A DNA stretch of 64,000 nucleotides, from contig NZ_JACCAS010000002.1 of assembly GCF_013409255.1 (NCBI RefSeq), forward strand, positions 2,718,001 through 2,782,000, in the 5' to 3' direction. Shown in pieces: positions 8,660 to 18,446 of this stretch (its first letter is position 1; every line of letters starts with the position of its first letter). The notes below the pieces were generated by a model. The model searched no databases, had not been told where the DNA came from, and saw nothing but the letters and a program-made list of their open reading frames with translations. This stretch comes from Paraburkholderia bryophila. Lineage in GTDB: Bacteria; Pseudomonadota; Gammaproteobacteria; Burkholderiales; Burkholderiaceae. A program made the position numbers and the translations under genes.

Positions 8660-8971
8660 GGGTAGTGGCTCGCTTGATGGTGTCGCGGTGGACTTGAGGA
8701 CCTGACACGGGCGCAACCGCTCAGCGCCGCATCGATCTCGATCAACGAGTCTATTGAGCAGCGTGCATTTAGTCGTTTGATAAAAATGAAATGTTCTGAA
8801 TCGCGGGGACAGTGAATTAAGTGTTGCTTCGCGATTGTTTGACCGGCCACGCAACAGCAGTGGGGCACGTCACATTAATAACTCTTCAGGCTCGGCTAAT
8901 TTAATTAATGGCTTGCCCACGTAGGATCTCGCTCAACCACGATCCAATGCAATCCCAATCGGAGCGCTTGC
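8660..8971. other. Divergent intergenic region
   Basis: Between the AEC carrier and the dehydrogenase operon. It is AT-rich near 8896-8910 (TTTAATTAAT) and probably carries promoters for both directions. No gene, repeat or recognisable operator was seen. Confidence 0.4.
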
Positions 8972-9667
8972 ATGAAACCCATTGGTATCTCTCCAGGGCG
9001 ACGCGCATTCATGCGCAGTGTCGCCAGCGCGGCGCCGGCCGCCGTGGCGATCGGCGCGGGCGTTGCCGGCGTGATGGCGAATTCGACGGCGGGCAGCGAG
9101 GCTCCTTTCCAGCCTCGCTATTTCGCGGCGGTGGAATGGCGGCTGCTGGTCGGACTGGTGGATCGTCTGATCCCCGCGGACAGTGAAGGGCCCGGCGCGC
9201 TCGAAGCCGGCGTGCCGGAATTCATCGACCTGCAGATGAACACGCCGTATGGCTATGGCGCGCTCTGGTACATGCATGGACCCTTCGTCGCGGGGCCGGC
9301 AACGCTGGGCTATCAGCTCGAATACAGTCCGCGCGCGATGTACCGCGTGGCTCTCGCCGGACTCGACCAACAGTTGCGCAAGCAATTTTCCCGGCACTTC
9401 GACGAACTCGACAGCGCGACGCGCGACAGCGTGATCGGCCAACTGGAGCAGGGCAAGCTCGATATCGGCGCGGCGCCCGCCGCGGACTTTTTCAACCAGC
9501 TACTGCAGAACACGCATGAAGGCTACTTCTGCGATCCGAAGCACGGCGGCAATCGCGATATGGCGGCCTGGAAGATGATCAATTTTCCAGGCGCACGTGC
9601 CGACTACATCGACTGGGTCGAGCAATACGGAAAACGTTATCCGCTTGGGCCGGTGTCCAGCGCCTGA
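8972..9667 (+). CDS. Gluconate 2-dehydrogenase subunit 3 family protein (TAT-exported gamma subunit)
   Basis: Small subunit (231 aa) of a membrane-bound flavoprotein dehydrogenase. The N-terminus has a twin-arginine signal (SPGRRAFMRS followed by an Ala-rich stretch). The mature protein carries the family's GYFCDPKHGGNRDMAAWKMINFPG motif. In this family the subunit carries the signal that exports the FAD subunit, which lacks one of its own. Gene order gamma-FAD-cytochrome c matches gluconate 2-dehydrogenase and related sorbitol or 2-ketogluconate enzymes. Confidence 0.9.
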   Translation: MKPIGISPGRRAFMRSVASAAPAAVAIGAGVAGVMANSTAGSEAPFQPRYFAAVEWRLLVGLVDRLIPADSEGPGALEAGVPEFIDLQMNTPYGYGALWYMHGPFVAGPATLGYQLEYSPRAMYRVALAGLDQQLRKQFSRHFDELDSATRDSVIGQLEQGKLDIGAAPAADFFNQLLQNTHEGYFCDPKHGGNRDMAAWKMINFPGARADYIDWVEQYGKRYPLGPVSSA

Positions 9668-9749
9668 ATACGATGTTCCGATGCCGGTTTATGGCGTTTG
9701 CACCTTGGGGCAAGCGGCGGAACCGGCACGTCCCCATCAGGACCATTCA

Positions 9750-11528
9750 ATGACCGATAAAACGATGAAAGAGGTCGACGTGGTGATCGTCGGCTTCGGC
9801 TGGGCCGGCGCTATCATGGCGAAAGAGTTGACCGAGGCCGGCTTGCAGGTACTCGCGCTGGAGCGCGGACAATACCGCGATACCTATCCGGACGGCGCGT
9901 ATCCGACCACGCTGGACGAGCTCACTTATCTGCAGCGTTTCAAGCTGTTTCAGGATATGTCGCGCAGTACTTTCACGTTCCGTCACAACGTGAACGACAC
10001 CGCATTGCCTTATCGGCAGATCGGTGCATTCAAACCGGGCGAGGGCGTAGGCGGCGCCGGTTTGCACTGGGCGGGCCAGCACTGGCGAATCTATCCGGAA
10101 GAATTGCGGTTGCGCTCGCATTACGTCGAGCGTTACGGCGCGAAGTTCATTCCGAAGGACATGACGCTGCAGGATTTCGGCGTGTCTTATGAAGAACTCG
10201 AACCGTACTTCGATTTTGCCGAGAAGGTGTTTGGCACTTCGGGCCAGGCGTACCGTGTGAACGGTACGGTGGTGGGCGACGGCAATCCGTTCGAAGCGAA
10301 CCGCTCGGCGGCGTTCCCGCTACCCGCGCAGAAAGTGCCGTACGGTCCACACCTGTTCATGAAGGCGGCGCGAGAAGTCGGCTTTCATCCGTTCCGTGCG
10401 CCGTCGGCCACCGTCTCGGCGGCTTATACGAATCCGTATGGCTGCCAGATGGGACCGTGCAACTTCTGTGGTTTCTGTTCGGGCTATGCGTGCTACAACT
10501 ACTCGAAAGCCTCGCCCAACGTGAACATTTTGCCCGCGCTGCGCGGCCTGCCGAACTTCGAGCTGCGGCCTGATTGCACCGTGCTGCGCATTACGCTCGA
10601 CACGGCCGGCAAAGTGGCGACCGGTGTGGAGTATGTGGATGCCGCCGGCAAAGTGGTCGCGCAACCGGCGCGGATCGTGATTGCCAGTACCTTCGCCTAT
10701 AACAACGCGCATCTGTTCATGCTGTCGGGCATTGGCCGTCAATACGATCCGGTGAGCGGCGAAGGCACGGTTGGCAAGAATGTGTCGTACCAGATGCTCT
10801 CGAATATTCAGCTCTTCTTCGAGCCCGGCAAGAACAGCAATCCGTTCATTGGCGCGGGCGGCAATAGCGTCGCGTTCGACGACTTCAACGGCGATAACTT
10901 CGATCACGGTCCGCACGGTTTTGTCGGCGGCGCGGCGCTATGGTGCAATCCCGCCGGCGCCAAACCGATTTCCGGCATTGCGGTGCCGGCCGGCACGCCG
11001 CGCTGGGGCAGCACGTGGAAAAAGGCGGTCAAGGACAACTACGTGAACACCGTGTCGATCGATTCGAACGGCGCCAACATGGTGTATCGGGATTGCTACC
11101 TCGATCTCGATCCCACGTACCGGAACAAGTTCGGGCAGCCGCTGTTGCGCTTTACGTTCGACTGGAAAGACAACGATATCCGCATGACGCGTTTCGTGAC
11201 CGATAAGCTGGTTCAGGTCGCGAAAGCTATGGGACCGAAGGACTACACGGTCACGCAAAAGAACTTCGGCGATCACTTCGACGTACGCCCGTATCAGACG
11301 ACGCATTGGGCCGGCGGCCTGATCATGGGCGAGTCGCCGCGAACCAGCGCGTTGAACCGCTATCTGCAGAGCTGGGACGTGCACAACGTGTTCGCGATCG
11401 GCTCGAACGTGTTTCCGGTCGGACTGGGTTACAACCCCACGGGCGCGGTTGCCGCGCTGGCTTACTGGTCGGCGAAAGCGATCCGCACGCAGTATCTGAA
11501 AGACCCGCGACCGCTGGTGGATGCGTGA
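9750..11528 (+). CDS. GMC-family FAD dehydrogenase large subunit (gluconate 2-dehydrogenase type)
   Basis: Catalytic flavoprotein of 592 aa. The Rossmann motif VDVVIVGFGWAGAIMAKEL is at about residues 8-27. A Cys-rich loop QMGPCNFCGFCSGYACYNY is typical of these membrane dehydrogenases. The C-terminal THWAGG and GYNPTGAVAALA segments supply the active-site His and Asn. The ATG at 9750 is chosen because AGGACC precedes it and the Rossmann fold starts at once. There is no signal peptide, consistent with piggy-back TAT export by the upstream subunit. The cytochrome gene overlaps its stop codon by one base. The exact sugar-acid or polyol substrate is not determinable. Confidence 0.92.
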   Translation: MTDKTMKEVDVVIVGFGWAGAIMAKELTEAGLQVLALERGQYRDTYPDGAYPTTLDELTYLQRFKLFQDMSRSTFTFRHNVNDTALPYRQIGAFKPGEGVGGAGLHWAGQHWRIYPEELRLRSHYVERYGAKFIPKDMTLQDFGVSYEELEPYFDFAEKVFGTSGQAYRVNGTVVGDGNPFEANRSAAFPLPAQKVPYGPHLFMKAAREVGFHPFRAPSATVSAAYTNPYGCQMGPCNFCGFCSGYACYNYSKASPNVNILPALRGLPNFELRPDCTVLRITLDTAGKVATGVEYVDAAGKVVAQPARIVIASTFAYNNAHLFMLSGIGRQYDPVSGEGTVGKNVSYQMLSNIQLFFEPGKNSNPFIGAGGNSVAFDDFNGDNFDHGPHGFVGGAALWCNPAGAKPISGIAVPAGTPRWGSTWKKAVKDNYVNTVSIDSNGANMVYRDCYLDLDPTYRNKFGQPLLRFTFDWKDNDIRMTRFVTDKLVQVAKAMGPKDYTVTQKNFGDHFDVRPYQTTHWAGGLIMGESPRTSALNRYLQSWDVHNVFAIGSNVFPVGLGYNPTGAVAALAYWSAKAIRTQYLKDPRPLVDA

Positions 11529-12868
11529 TGACGAATCTCGACGCTTTGCGATATCGCTTTGGCGCGGCGCTCTCCATCCTGTCGCTGTCATGGAGCGCCT
11601 ACGCGGCGCCGGCAGCGGACTCCGCGCAAATTGAACGAGGCGCTTATCTGGCTAGCGCCGGCGATTGCGTGTCTTGTCACACGGCGAAGAACGGCAAGCC
11701 GTTTGCCGGCGGTCTGCCGCTCGCCACACCGCTCGGCAAGGTCTATTCGACCAACATCACGCCTGATCCGGCGACGGGTATCGGCACGTGGTCTTATGAG
11801 GATTTCGCGGCGCTGATGCGGCACGGTAAAACCAGAGAGGGGCATACGGTTTATCCGGCCATGCCGTACCCGTCGTACGCGCATATCGACGATACCGACA
11901 TGCACGCGTTGTACATGTACTTCATGCATGGCGTCACGCCGGTTTCGCGGACCAACCGCGCGAGCGATATTCCCTGGCCGCTGTCCATGCGCTGGCCGCT
12001 GAGCGTGTGGAGTCGGCTTTTCGGACCGGCAACGAAGGCTTACGTGGCTCAGCCCGGCTCTTCGACACAGAACGCGGCACAGATCGCACGCGGCGCGTAT
12101 CTCGTGCAAGGTCTCGGCCATTGCGGCAGTTGCCATACGCCGCGAGGCTTCGCGCTGCAGGAGTTGTCGCTCGGCGACGACGCGAATCCGGTTTTTCTGG
12201 CCGGCGGCCAGTTGGTCGACGGCTGGATTGCGCCTTCGTTACGCAACGAACACGGCGACGGACTCGCCGCCATGCCGGCCGCGGAGATCGTCGCGTTTCT
12301 GCGCAGCGGTCGCAATGCGCATGCGGCGTCATTCGGCGCCATGAACGACGTCGTGGCCAACTCGATGCAACACATGAGCGAAGCGGACCTGACGAGTATC
12401 GCGGCCTATCTGAAGTCGCTGCCGCCGCACAAGCAGGACGCGCTGCCTTATCGCTACGACGCAACCGTCGCGACGCAGCTTTATCACGGGCAGGTGCCGA
12501 ATGCCGGCGCGCAGATCTATCTCGATCGCTGTGCCGGCTGCCATCGCTCGGACGGGAAAGGTAACGGCAAAGCCTTTCCGGCGCTGGCGGGCAATCCGGT
12601 CCTGCAGACCAACGACCCGACCTCGGCGATTCATATCGTGCTGACGGGCGGTTCGATGCCGCCGACGCGCAGTGCGCCCTCGGCGCTCGCCATGGGGCCG
12701 TACGCGGCCATCCTGAGCGATCGCGAGATCGCGCAGGTGGTGACCTTTGTGCAGACCAGTTGGGGCAATCGGGGCGGCGCGGCCAGCGATCGTCAGGTCG
12801 CGAAACTGCGCAAGGCATCGGGGCCGCCGGTTACGTCCAGAACGGCTTCGGCCGGCGTGCTGGAATGA
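11528..12868 (+). CDS. Tri-heme cytochrome c subunit of membrane dehydrogenase
   Basis: Exported cytochrome c of 446 aa. A signal peptide ends near AYAAPA. Three CxxCH heme sites follow: C47-C50-H51, C199-C202-H203 and C335-C338-H339. This matches the cytochrome subunit of gluconate and alcohol dehydrogenases, which passes electrons from the FAD subunit to ubiquinone. The start codon overlaps the upstream stop (TGATG), indicating translational coupling. Confidence 0.92.
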   Translation: MTNLDALRYRFGAALSILSLSWSAYAAPAADSAQIERGAYLASAGDCVSCHTAKNGKPFAGGLPLATPLGKVYSTNITPDPATGIGTWSYEDFAALMRHGKTREGHTVYPAMPYPSYAHIDDTDMHALYMYFMHGVTPVSRTNRASDIPWPLSMRWPLSVWSRLFGPATKAYVAQPGSSTQNAAQIARGAYLVQGLGHCGSCHTPRGFALQELSLGDDANPVFLAGGQLVDGWIAPSLRNEHGDGLAAMPAAEIVAFLRSGRNAHAASFGAMNDVVANSMQHMSEADLTSIAAYLKSLPPHKQDALPYRYDATVATQLYHGQVPNAGAQIYLDRCAGCHRSDGKGNGKAFPALAGNPVLQTNDPTSAIHIVLTGGSMPPTRSAPSALAMGPYAAILSDREIAQVVTFVQTSWGNRGGAASDRQVAKLRKASGPPVTSRTASAGVLE

Positions 12869-12898
12869 TCGCCCGCCAAGCGCCAAAAGCGCCGCGCG

Positions 12899-13558
12899 TT
12901 AATTGAACCGATAACTCACACCGATCTGCACGACCGGATAGACCTTGTAGCGCTCCACCTTATTGCTGATGTTCTGCTCTTCCTGGTCGATGTTGGCCTG
13001 GGTGGCGAGCATCGAATAGATCGCCGGCACGCTGTACGAGGTGCGCGGCCGTCCATAGGCGACACCGAGATCGAACGTCACGCCGAAGCCCTTCGAAACG
13101 GGCTTATGTCCATAGCCGATGCCGAGGTAAGGCATCACACGCGGCAGCGTGATCGTGGTGGACGGCGCGGCGCCTACGGCCGGCACGAACGCGTCGCCGA
13201 TCTTGTAGTTGCCTTGCGCGTTCGGCACGGCGTGGGCGGTGACTTCGTCGTCATTGATCAGCGCGCCTGCGGTCACGCGAAACCCGCTCGATTTGAACGG
13301 GAATAGATCGACATAGAGGCCGCCTTGCAGCAGCTTCAGATGGCCGTCGTACTGGTTGCCGTCCACATTGAACGAACGCGACAGGCCGAAGCCTTCGAAT
13401 TCCGCATGCACGCCCGCCCACGAATTCAACGGCAGCGCTGCGCCGACCCCCGCGCCGAGCGTGCCGCCGTGTGCGTAGATTTCCTGAGCCTCGGCCTGCG
13501 TGCCCGCCGTCATTACCATCACCGTTGCGGCCAGGGCCGCAAGTTTCACCTGTTTCAC
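12899..13558 (-). CDS. Outer-membrane beta-barrel protein, hypothetical
   Basis: Exported protein of 219 aa. A signal peptide (MKQVKLAALAATVMVMTAG) ends near AEAQ. The mature part has alternating polar and hydrophobic strands with many Gly and aromatic residues, including PYLGIGYGHKPVSKGFGVTFDLG, and ends in an aromatic-rich strand VYPVVQIGVSYRFN as outer-membrane barrels do. It converges with the dehydrogenase operon. The function is not recognised. Confidence 0.8.
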   Translation of the reverse strand: MKQVKLAALAATVMVMTAGTQAEAQEIYAHGGTLGAGVGAALPLNSWAGVHAEFEGFGLSRSFNVDGNQYDGHLKLLQGGLYVDLFPFKSSGFRVTAGALINDDEVTAHAVPNAQGNYKIGDAFVPAVGAAPSTTITLPRVMPYLGIGYGHKPVSKGFGVTFDLGVAYGRPRTSYSVPAIYSMLATQANIDQEEQNISNKVERYKVYPVVQIGVSYRFN

Positions 13559-13885
13559 CCAACGTCTCCAGACAAGGTTATTTCCGTGCTGGCGACTTTA
13601 AGGTTGAGCGGAGCGGTTCAAATGGGTGAATAGCGGGGAGATGTGGCGGCTCTTCGCGCTCAAGTTTTCTGCCGCGACGAAACCGGAACTTATGACCTGA
13701 AAAAGACGGAATACGCCTGTTTTAAAGGGGTATTCGTAGGATGAATCGCGTGCTCGAAGCTGTGCCCGGCACCTGCGCTGCACTCGAAAAGCGAGCCGAT
13801 TCGTCAGATAAAAAAACGGTCGCAGTAATTCGCGGATCTGCCGACCCGCTACCGCGACCGCCTCAACACTCAACAAGAATGGCGT
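13559..13885. other. Intergenic region with terminator
   Basis: Between the outer-membrane protein start and the end of the YceI operon. Apart from the minus-strand terminator at 13810-13860 nothing convincing is seen; a short open frame here lacks start signals and family features. Confidence 0.5.
13810..13860 (-). terminator. Rho-independent terminator of the b561-YceI operon
   Basis: Read on the minus strand, CGGTCGC (13860-13854) and GCGACCG (13823-13817) form a 7-bp stem and are followed at once by seven Ts (13816-13810). It lies 25 nt past the stop of the downstream yceI gene, the expected place for the operon's end. Confidence 0.8.
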
Positions 13886-14464
13886 TTACTGCTTGATGCC
13901 TTCAGCCTGAATGTGCAGCGTGGTCTGCATCTTGAAGCCGTAAGCCTTGCCGAAGTCGATGCCGAAGTCGTCGCGATTGAACGTGGCGGTCGATTCAGTG
14001 CCGCACACTTCACGCTTGAGCATCGGGTTCGTGAAGCACTTGAACGATTCGATCTTCAGATTGACCGGCTTGGTGATGCCATGCATCGTCAGCGTGCCGA
14101 TCACTTCAACCGGCTTGTCGCCGTCGAAGCGGATCTGCGTGCCCTTGTACGTTGCGGTCGGGTACTTTGTTGCGTCGAAGAACTTTTCCGTGACCAGTTC
14201 CGCATCGAGCTTGTCGTTGCCGATATCCACCGAGCTCATGTCGATCGTCACGTCCACCGTGCCGGTCTTCGCCGCGCGATCCAGCACAACGGTGCCGCTG
14301 CTTTTCTTGAACTTGCCGCGCCACGTCGAGATGCCGCCGAAGTGGTCGGTTTCGAAGCTCGGGTAGGTGTGGGTCGGATCGAGCTGATACGTGTCGGCCG
14401 CCATTGCGTTGAACGACAGGGCAGCGGCCAGTGCGCCGGCGGCGAGCAAAAAGGATTTCTTCAA
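13886..14464 (-). CDS. yceI: YceI family periplasmic protein
   Basis: Exported lipocalin-like protein of 192 aa with signal peptide [22 protein letters not shown]. The mature start [29 protein letters not shown] is a hallmark of YceI, a fold that binds isoprenoid or polar lipid ligands. It is the last gene of a three-gene unit with a second YceI and a cytochrome b561, as in E. coli yceJ-yceI. A strong terminator follows. Confidence 0.92.
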   Translation of the reverse strand: MKKSFLLAAGALAAALSFNAMAADTYQLDPTHTYPSFETDHFGGISTWRGKFKKSSGTVVLDRAAKTGTVDVTIDMSSVDIGNDKLDAELVTEKFFDATKYPTATYKGTQIRFDGDKPVEVIGTLTMHGITKPVNLKIESFKCFTNPMLKREVCGTESTATFNRDDFGIDFGKAYGFKMQTTLHIQAEGIKQ

Positions 14465-14524
14465 GGTGTTCTCCAGGTTTCTAAAAGGGGTTTCTAAAAA
14501 GACTGCGGCGCTTCGGGTGTCGAA

Positions 14525-15136
14525 TTACTTCTTCGAAGCGACGAGGTGAAATTTGATGACGACTTCGTCGGCTACCACCGAGGTATCTTTCCATTCGCCC
14601 GTGCCGACGTCGAACTGCGAGCGCTTGATGGGCAGCGAGCCGTCGAAGGTTTGCGTGGCGCCTTGTGCCGTGACCGTGACCGGCACGACGACGGTTTGCG
14701 ATTTGCCCTTGATGGTCAGCTTGCCGGTGATCTTGTACTGGTTGCCGCCGGCCGGCGCGATCGCGCTGGAAACAAAGGTCGCGGCCGGGTAGGTCGCGCT
14801 GTCGAACCATTCCTTACCTTGCGCCTGCTTGTTGTAGTCGTCCGCGCCGAGGTCGTAGCTGCCGGTGTCGATCGACACGTTGGCGCTGCCGGCGGTCGGC
14901 TTGGCGGGATCGAAATTCAGTTGCGCGGAGAACTTTTTGAACTTGCCGTCGACCGGCACGTTCATCTGTTTCGTGGTGGCAATGACCGTGCTTTTGCTGG
15001 CGTCGACGTCGGCATGCGCGAGCCCGGCGCCGAACAGCGAAAGCGCCGCGATGCCGGCGAGGATCGGTCGAATCGCGGGGCGAAATGCCGTGCTAAATGC
15101 CGTGCGAACGGCGGGGTAATAAACGTTTGATTTCAT
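14525..15136 (-). CDS. YceI family protein, second copy
   Basis: Exported YceI-like protein of 203 aa. A long N-terminal region with a hydrophobic segment (ILAGIAALSLFGAGLAHA) precedes DVDASKSTVIATTKQMNVPVDG, then SANVSIDTGSYDLGADDYNKQAQGKEWFDSATYPAATFVS. It differs from its neighbour in lacking the DPTHT start, so the pair may bind different ligands. I chose the ATG at 15136; another at 15148 has AGG directly adjacent and is less likely. Confidence 0.88.
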   Translation of the reverse strand: MKSNVYYPAVRTAFSTAFRPAIRPILAGIAALSLFGAGLAHADVDASKSTVIATTKQMNVPVDGKFKKFSAQLNFDPAKPTAGSANVSIDTGSYDLGADDYNKQAQGKEWFDSATYPAATFVSSAIAPAGGNQYKITGKLTIKGKSQTVVVPVTVTAQGATQTFDGSLPIKRSQFDVGTGEWKDTSVVADEVVIKFHLVASKK

Positions 15137-15251
15137 AGTGGTACGCATCCTATCGAACCCGCGTGCGTTGATTGCACACCGTTGGGAATTAGATTGCCAA
15201 CAGGCTGTAGCCAATCGCCGGCTACGCCTGTCACATGACGGTCGAGCGACG

Positions 15252-15806
15252 TTACTTGAGGAACGGAATCATCCTGCCGAGCAAGCCGTCGCGGTCGACG
15301 AATTGATGCTTGAGCGCCGCCAGCACATGCATGACAACCAGCGCCAGCAGCGTGTAATTGAGCAGCACATGAACCGTGCGCAGCGTGGCCTTGAGCGCCT
15401 GATCCGGGCCGATGAGGGTGGGCAACGGCACGATGCCCAGATACACCACCTGAATACCGGCGGCGGAACTATAGAGGTAGCCGGACAGCGGAATAGCCAG
15501 CATCAACAGATATAACAGACCATGGACCAGATGCGCCGCGGCCTTCTGCCACGTGGGCGTGGCGCTGTCGAGCGCCGGCGCGCGGTGGGTGGCGCGCCAC
15601 AGCACGCGGACCACGGCGAGCGCGAAGACGGTCACGCCGATCCACTTGTGCCAGGAGAAGTACTTGAGCTTGGTCGGCGTGAAGCCGTGGATATCGGTCA
15701 TGATCCAGCCGATATAGAAACCGCAGACGATCAATGCAGCGATCAGCCAATGCAGTGCAATGGCGGTTCCGTGATAGCGGTCAGGATCTGAAGGACGGGA
15801 TTTCAT
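15252..15806 (-). CDS. Cytochrome b561 family protein
   Basis: Inner-membrane diheme cytochrome b of 184 aa with four hydrophobic helices. Candidate heme-ligand His residues lie in ALHWLIAALIVCGFYIGWIM, SWHKWIGVTVFALAV, AHLVHGLLYLLM and VHVLLNYTLLALVVMHVLAALKH. It probably passes electrons between quinol and a periplasmic partner. It is first in the operon with two YceI genes. The ATG at 15806 was preferred because the sequence before it is not family-like. Confidence 0.9.
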   Translation of the reverse strand: MKSRPSDPDRYHGTAIALHWLIAALIVCGFYIGWIMTDIHGFTPTKLKYFSWHKWIGVTVFALAVVRVLWRATHRAPALDSATPTWQKAAAHLVHGLLYLLMLAIPLSGYLYSSAAGIQVVYLGIVPLPTLIGPDQALKATLRTVHVLLNYTLLALVVMHVLAALKHQFVDRDGLLGRMIPFLK

Positions 15807-16042
15807 TCTTTTGCTGTGGGTTGGGCGTGCGGTATCGCAGGTGAATGCGGATAGTAGGCAGGCCAATGAAAACTGAATAGACGGGTAGAAGAGAACAGAT
15901 TGTTGTGGTGGTGATGCTAATGGGGGTGGAATAAAACGCTGGGCGCTACGTAGGCCACGCAAACCGCGCAAACGGGAAAACGCCTGAGCGCACCCGGCGC
16001 TGTGTTAATTTGCCGGCTGGACCGCGAGGAAGGATTGAATCG

Positions 16043-17059
16043 ATGAACAGCACTGGCAAACACAACGCGCCGCTCGGCGCGGATTTTCTGCGTCACGATT
16101 CCGCACCGGCCGCTGCCGGCGTGGAAGGTTACATGGAGCACGACGCCGCCGTCTACCGTACCTTGCTCGAATCGACGAAAGCGATTCCGTGGAAGATCGA
16201 TTGGGCGACCCTGGCGTTCTCCTATATCGGTCCGCAGATCGAAGCGCTGCTCGGCTGGGCGCCGTCGAGCTGGAAAACCGTGCAGGACTGGGCCGCGCGC
16301 ATGCATCCGGAAGACCGCGACAAGGTGGTCGAATTCTGCGTTGCGCAGTCGAAGGCGGGCACCGATCACGAAGCGGACTATCGCGCGTTGACGAGCCGCG
16401 GCGAATACGTCTGGCTGCGCGACGTGGTGCATGTGGTGCGCGACGCCAACGGCGAGGTCGAGTCGCTGGTCGGCTTCATGTTCGACATCAGCGAGCGCAA
16501 GAAGACCGAAGAGAAACTGGCCGAATTGCAACGTGAGCTCGAAGCGCTGTCGTTCAAGGACGGCCTCACGGGCGTGGGCAATCGCCGCGAATTCGACGCC
16601 GTCTTGCAGCGCGAATGGAGCGCGGCGCAGCGGCATGCCGCGCCGCTATCGCTGATCATGGCCGACATCGATTTCTTCAAGTCGTACAACGACTACTACG
16701 GCCACGTGCAGGGAGATGCGTGCCTGAAGCGGGTGGCCGCCGTGCTGAGCGAAGCGGTGCGGCCGGGTGATTTCGTCGGCCGCTTCGGCGGCGAGGAATT
16801 CGTGCTGATTCTGCCGAATACCGGTGCGGACGCCGCGCGGCAGGTCGTCGAGCGATGCCGTGACCGGCTCTCGGCGGAGGAGATTGCGCACGAGCGTTCG
16901 CCGTTCCGGCAGACGGTGACCGCGAGTTTCGGCGTCGGCACGCTGATTCCCGCGGCGGAGGCCGATCCGGTGGCGTTCGTGAATCTGGTGGACTCGCAGT
17001 TGTACCTTGCTAAAGACAATGGGCGCGACTGCATCGCGGCGGTCAACCGGGTGGGCTGA
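16043..17059 (+). CDS. PAS-domain diguanylate cyclase
   Basis: Soluble signalling enzyme of 338 aa making cyclic di-GMP. A PAS domain spans roughly 30-160, including WKIDWATLAFSYIGPQIEALLG and VGFMFDISERK. A GGDEF domain follows with FGGEEFVLILP as active site. An RPGD inhibitory site lies five residues upstream, so product feedback is expected. AAGGA precedes the ATG at 16043. No transmembrane segment is visible, so the PAS domain probably senses a cytoplasmic cue. Confidence 0.93.
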   Translation: MNSTGKHNAPLGADFLRHDSAPAAAGVEGYMEHDAAVYRTLLESTKAIPWKIDWATLAFSYIGPQIEALLGWAPSSWKTVQDWAARMHPEDRDKVVEFCVAQSKAGTDHEADYRALTSRGEYVWLRDVVHVVRDANGEVESLVGFMFDISERKKTEEKLAELQRELEALSFKDGLTGVGNRREFDAVLQREWSAAQRHAAPLSLIMADIDFFKSYNDYYGHVQGDACLKRVAAVLSEAVRPGDFVGRFGGEEFVLILPNTGADAARQVVERCRDRLSAEEIAHERSPFRQTVTASFGVGTLIPAAEADPVAFVNLVDSQLYLAKDNGRDCIAAVNRVG

Positions 17060-17195
17060 TGGCGGGTGCCATAGCGGCGGCTCGGCGTTGCTCTGGCACA
17101 AGGTTTGCTCCCTTAGCGCCGGCAGCGGCGGGCCCACCAGGCCTGCCGCGTCCCGGCCGCGCCTGTGCGCCACTCACTCCAATTAAGGGCACCTT

Positions 17196-18446
17196 TTGAA
17201 TTCCGTTTTGCTTTCCTGGGGTATCGCCGCGGCCGCCACGGCCGGTGTCATCACCCGGCCGTTCAAATGGCCCGAGGCGGTCTGGGCCGTGGCCGGCGCG
17301 CTGCTGCTGGTGGCGCTGGGGCTGTTGCCGGTCGATCTGGCGATCGCGGCGGTCGGCAAAGGCACCGACGTCTACCTGTTTCTGTTCGGCATGATGCTGC
17401 TGTCCGAAGTGGGCCGCCGCGAAGGACTGTTCGACTGGGTCGCGGTGCTCGCGGTCAATCATGCCCAGGGTTCGCCGCGCAAGTTGTTCCTGCTGGTCTA
17501 TCTGGTCGGCGTGGTAATCACCGCCTTTCTTTCCAACGACGCAGCCGCGGTCGTGCTCACCCCGGCCGTATTCGCCGCCGCCAAAAAAGCGAAGACGCAC
17601 CCGTTGCCGCTGCTGTTCGTCTGCGCATTCATCGCCAACGCGGCGAGCTTCGTGCTGCCGATCTCGAATCCGGCCAACATCGTGCTGTACGGCAATCACA
17701 CGCCCGCGCTCGGCGCGTGGCTGATGCGCTTCACGCTGCCTTCGCTGCTGTCGATCGTGGCGACCTACCTGATGCTGCGCTGGAGCCAGCGCGACGCGCT
17801 GGCCGGCACCTGCGAGGCGAATCTGGAACCGCTCGCGCTATCGGCGAGCGGCCGCGTCGCGCTGGCGGGTATCGCGGTGACGGCCGTCGCGTTGCTGACG
17901 GTGTCCGCGTTCGATCTGCCGCTCGGCCTGCCCACCGCGATCCTCGGCGCGCTGACGGCGCTGGTCGTGTTGATCCAGGAGCGCAAATCGCCGCTGCCGA
18001 TGATCCGCGAAATCTCATGGAGTGTGCTGCCGCTGGTTGCCGCGCTGTTCGTGCTGGTCGAGATGCTCGATCACACCGGCGTCATCACGACGCTCGCCGG
18101 CCTGACGCAGCGCGCGGCGCTGCACAACGAAATGAGCACCGCGGGCTGGGCCGGCGCCGCCATCGCGTTTGGCAGCAATCTGATGAACAACCTGCCGGCC
18201 GGGCTGATCGCCAGTTCGACCGTGCTGCAGGCGCACAGCCCGGAGCGCGTCATCGACGCGTTGCTGATCGGCGTCGACCTGGGGCCGAACCTGTCGATCA
18301 CGGGGTCGCTCGCCACGATCCTCTGGCTCAACGCGATTCGCCGCGAAGGCGAAGACGTCGGCTTCCTGACGTTTCTGAAGGTCGGCGTGGTGGTGATGTT
18401 GCCGGCGCTCGTGCTGGCGCTGGGCGCGAGGATTCTGATCCACTGA
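17196..18446 (+). CDS. ArsB/NhaD-like ion transporter superfamily permease
   Basis: Inner-membrane permease of 416 aa with about 11 hydrophobic segments. Family hallmarks are LSNDAAAVVLTP, PISNPANIVLYG, SNLMNNLPAGLI and DLGPNLSITGSLATILWL, as in arsenite (ArsB) pumps. The start is TTG with AAGGG about 8 nt upstream. No arsR or arsC gene is next to it, so an arsenic role is not supported by context; a dicarboxylate or other anion substrate is possible. Confidence 0.88.
   Translation: MNSVLLSWGIAAAATAGVITRPFKWPEAVWAVAGALLLVALGLLPVDLAIAAVGKGTDVYLFLFGMMLLSEVGRREGLFDWVAVLAVNHAQGSPRKLFLLVYLVGVVITAFLSNDAAAVVLTPAVFAAAKKAKTHPLPLLFVCAFIANAASFVLPISNPANIVLYGNHTPALGAWLMRFTLPSLLSIVATYLMLRWSQRDALAGTCEANLEPLALSASGRVALAGIAVTAVALLTVSAFDLPLGLPTAILGALTALVVLIQERKSPLPMIREISWSVLPLVAALFVLVEMLDHTGVITTLAGLTQRAALHNEMSTAGWAGAAIAFGSNLMNNLPAGLIASSTVLQAHSPERVIDALLIGVDLGPNLSITGSLATILWLNAIRREGEDVGFLTFLKVGVVVMLPALVLALGARILIH

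Noticed and set aside
12870..12898. GCGCC-rich stretch between the convergent cytochrome and outer-membrane protein genes
   Set aside because: The repeats are direct rather than inverted, so no stable stem forms.
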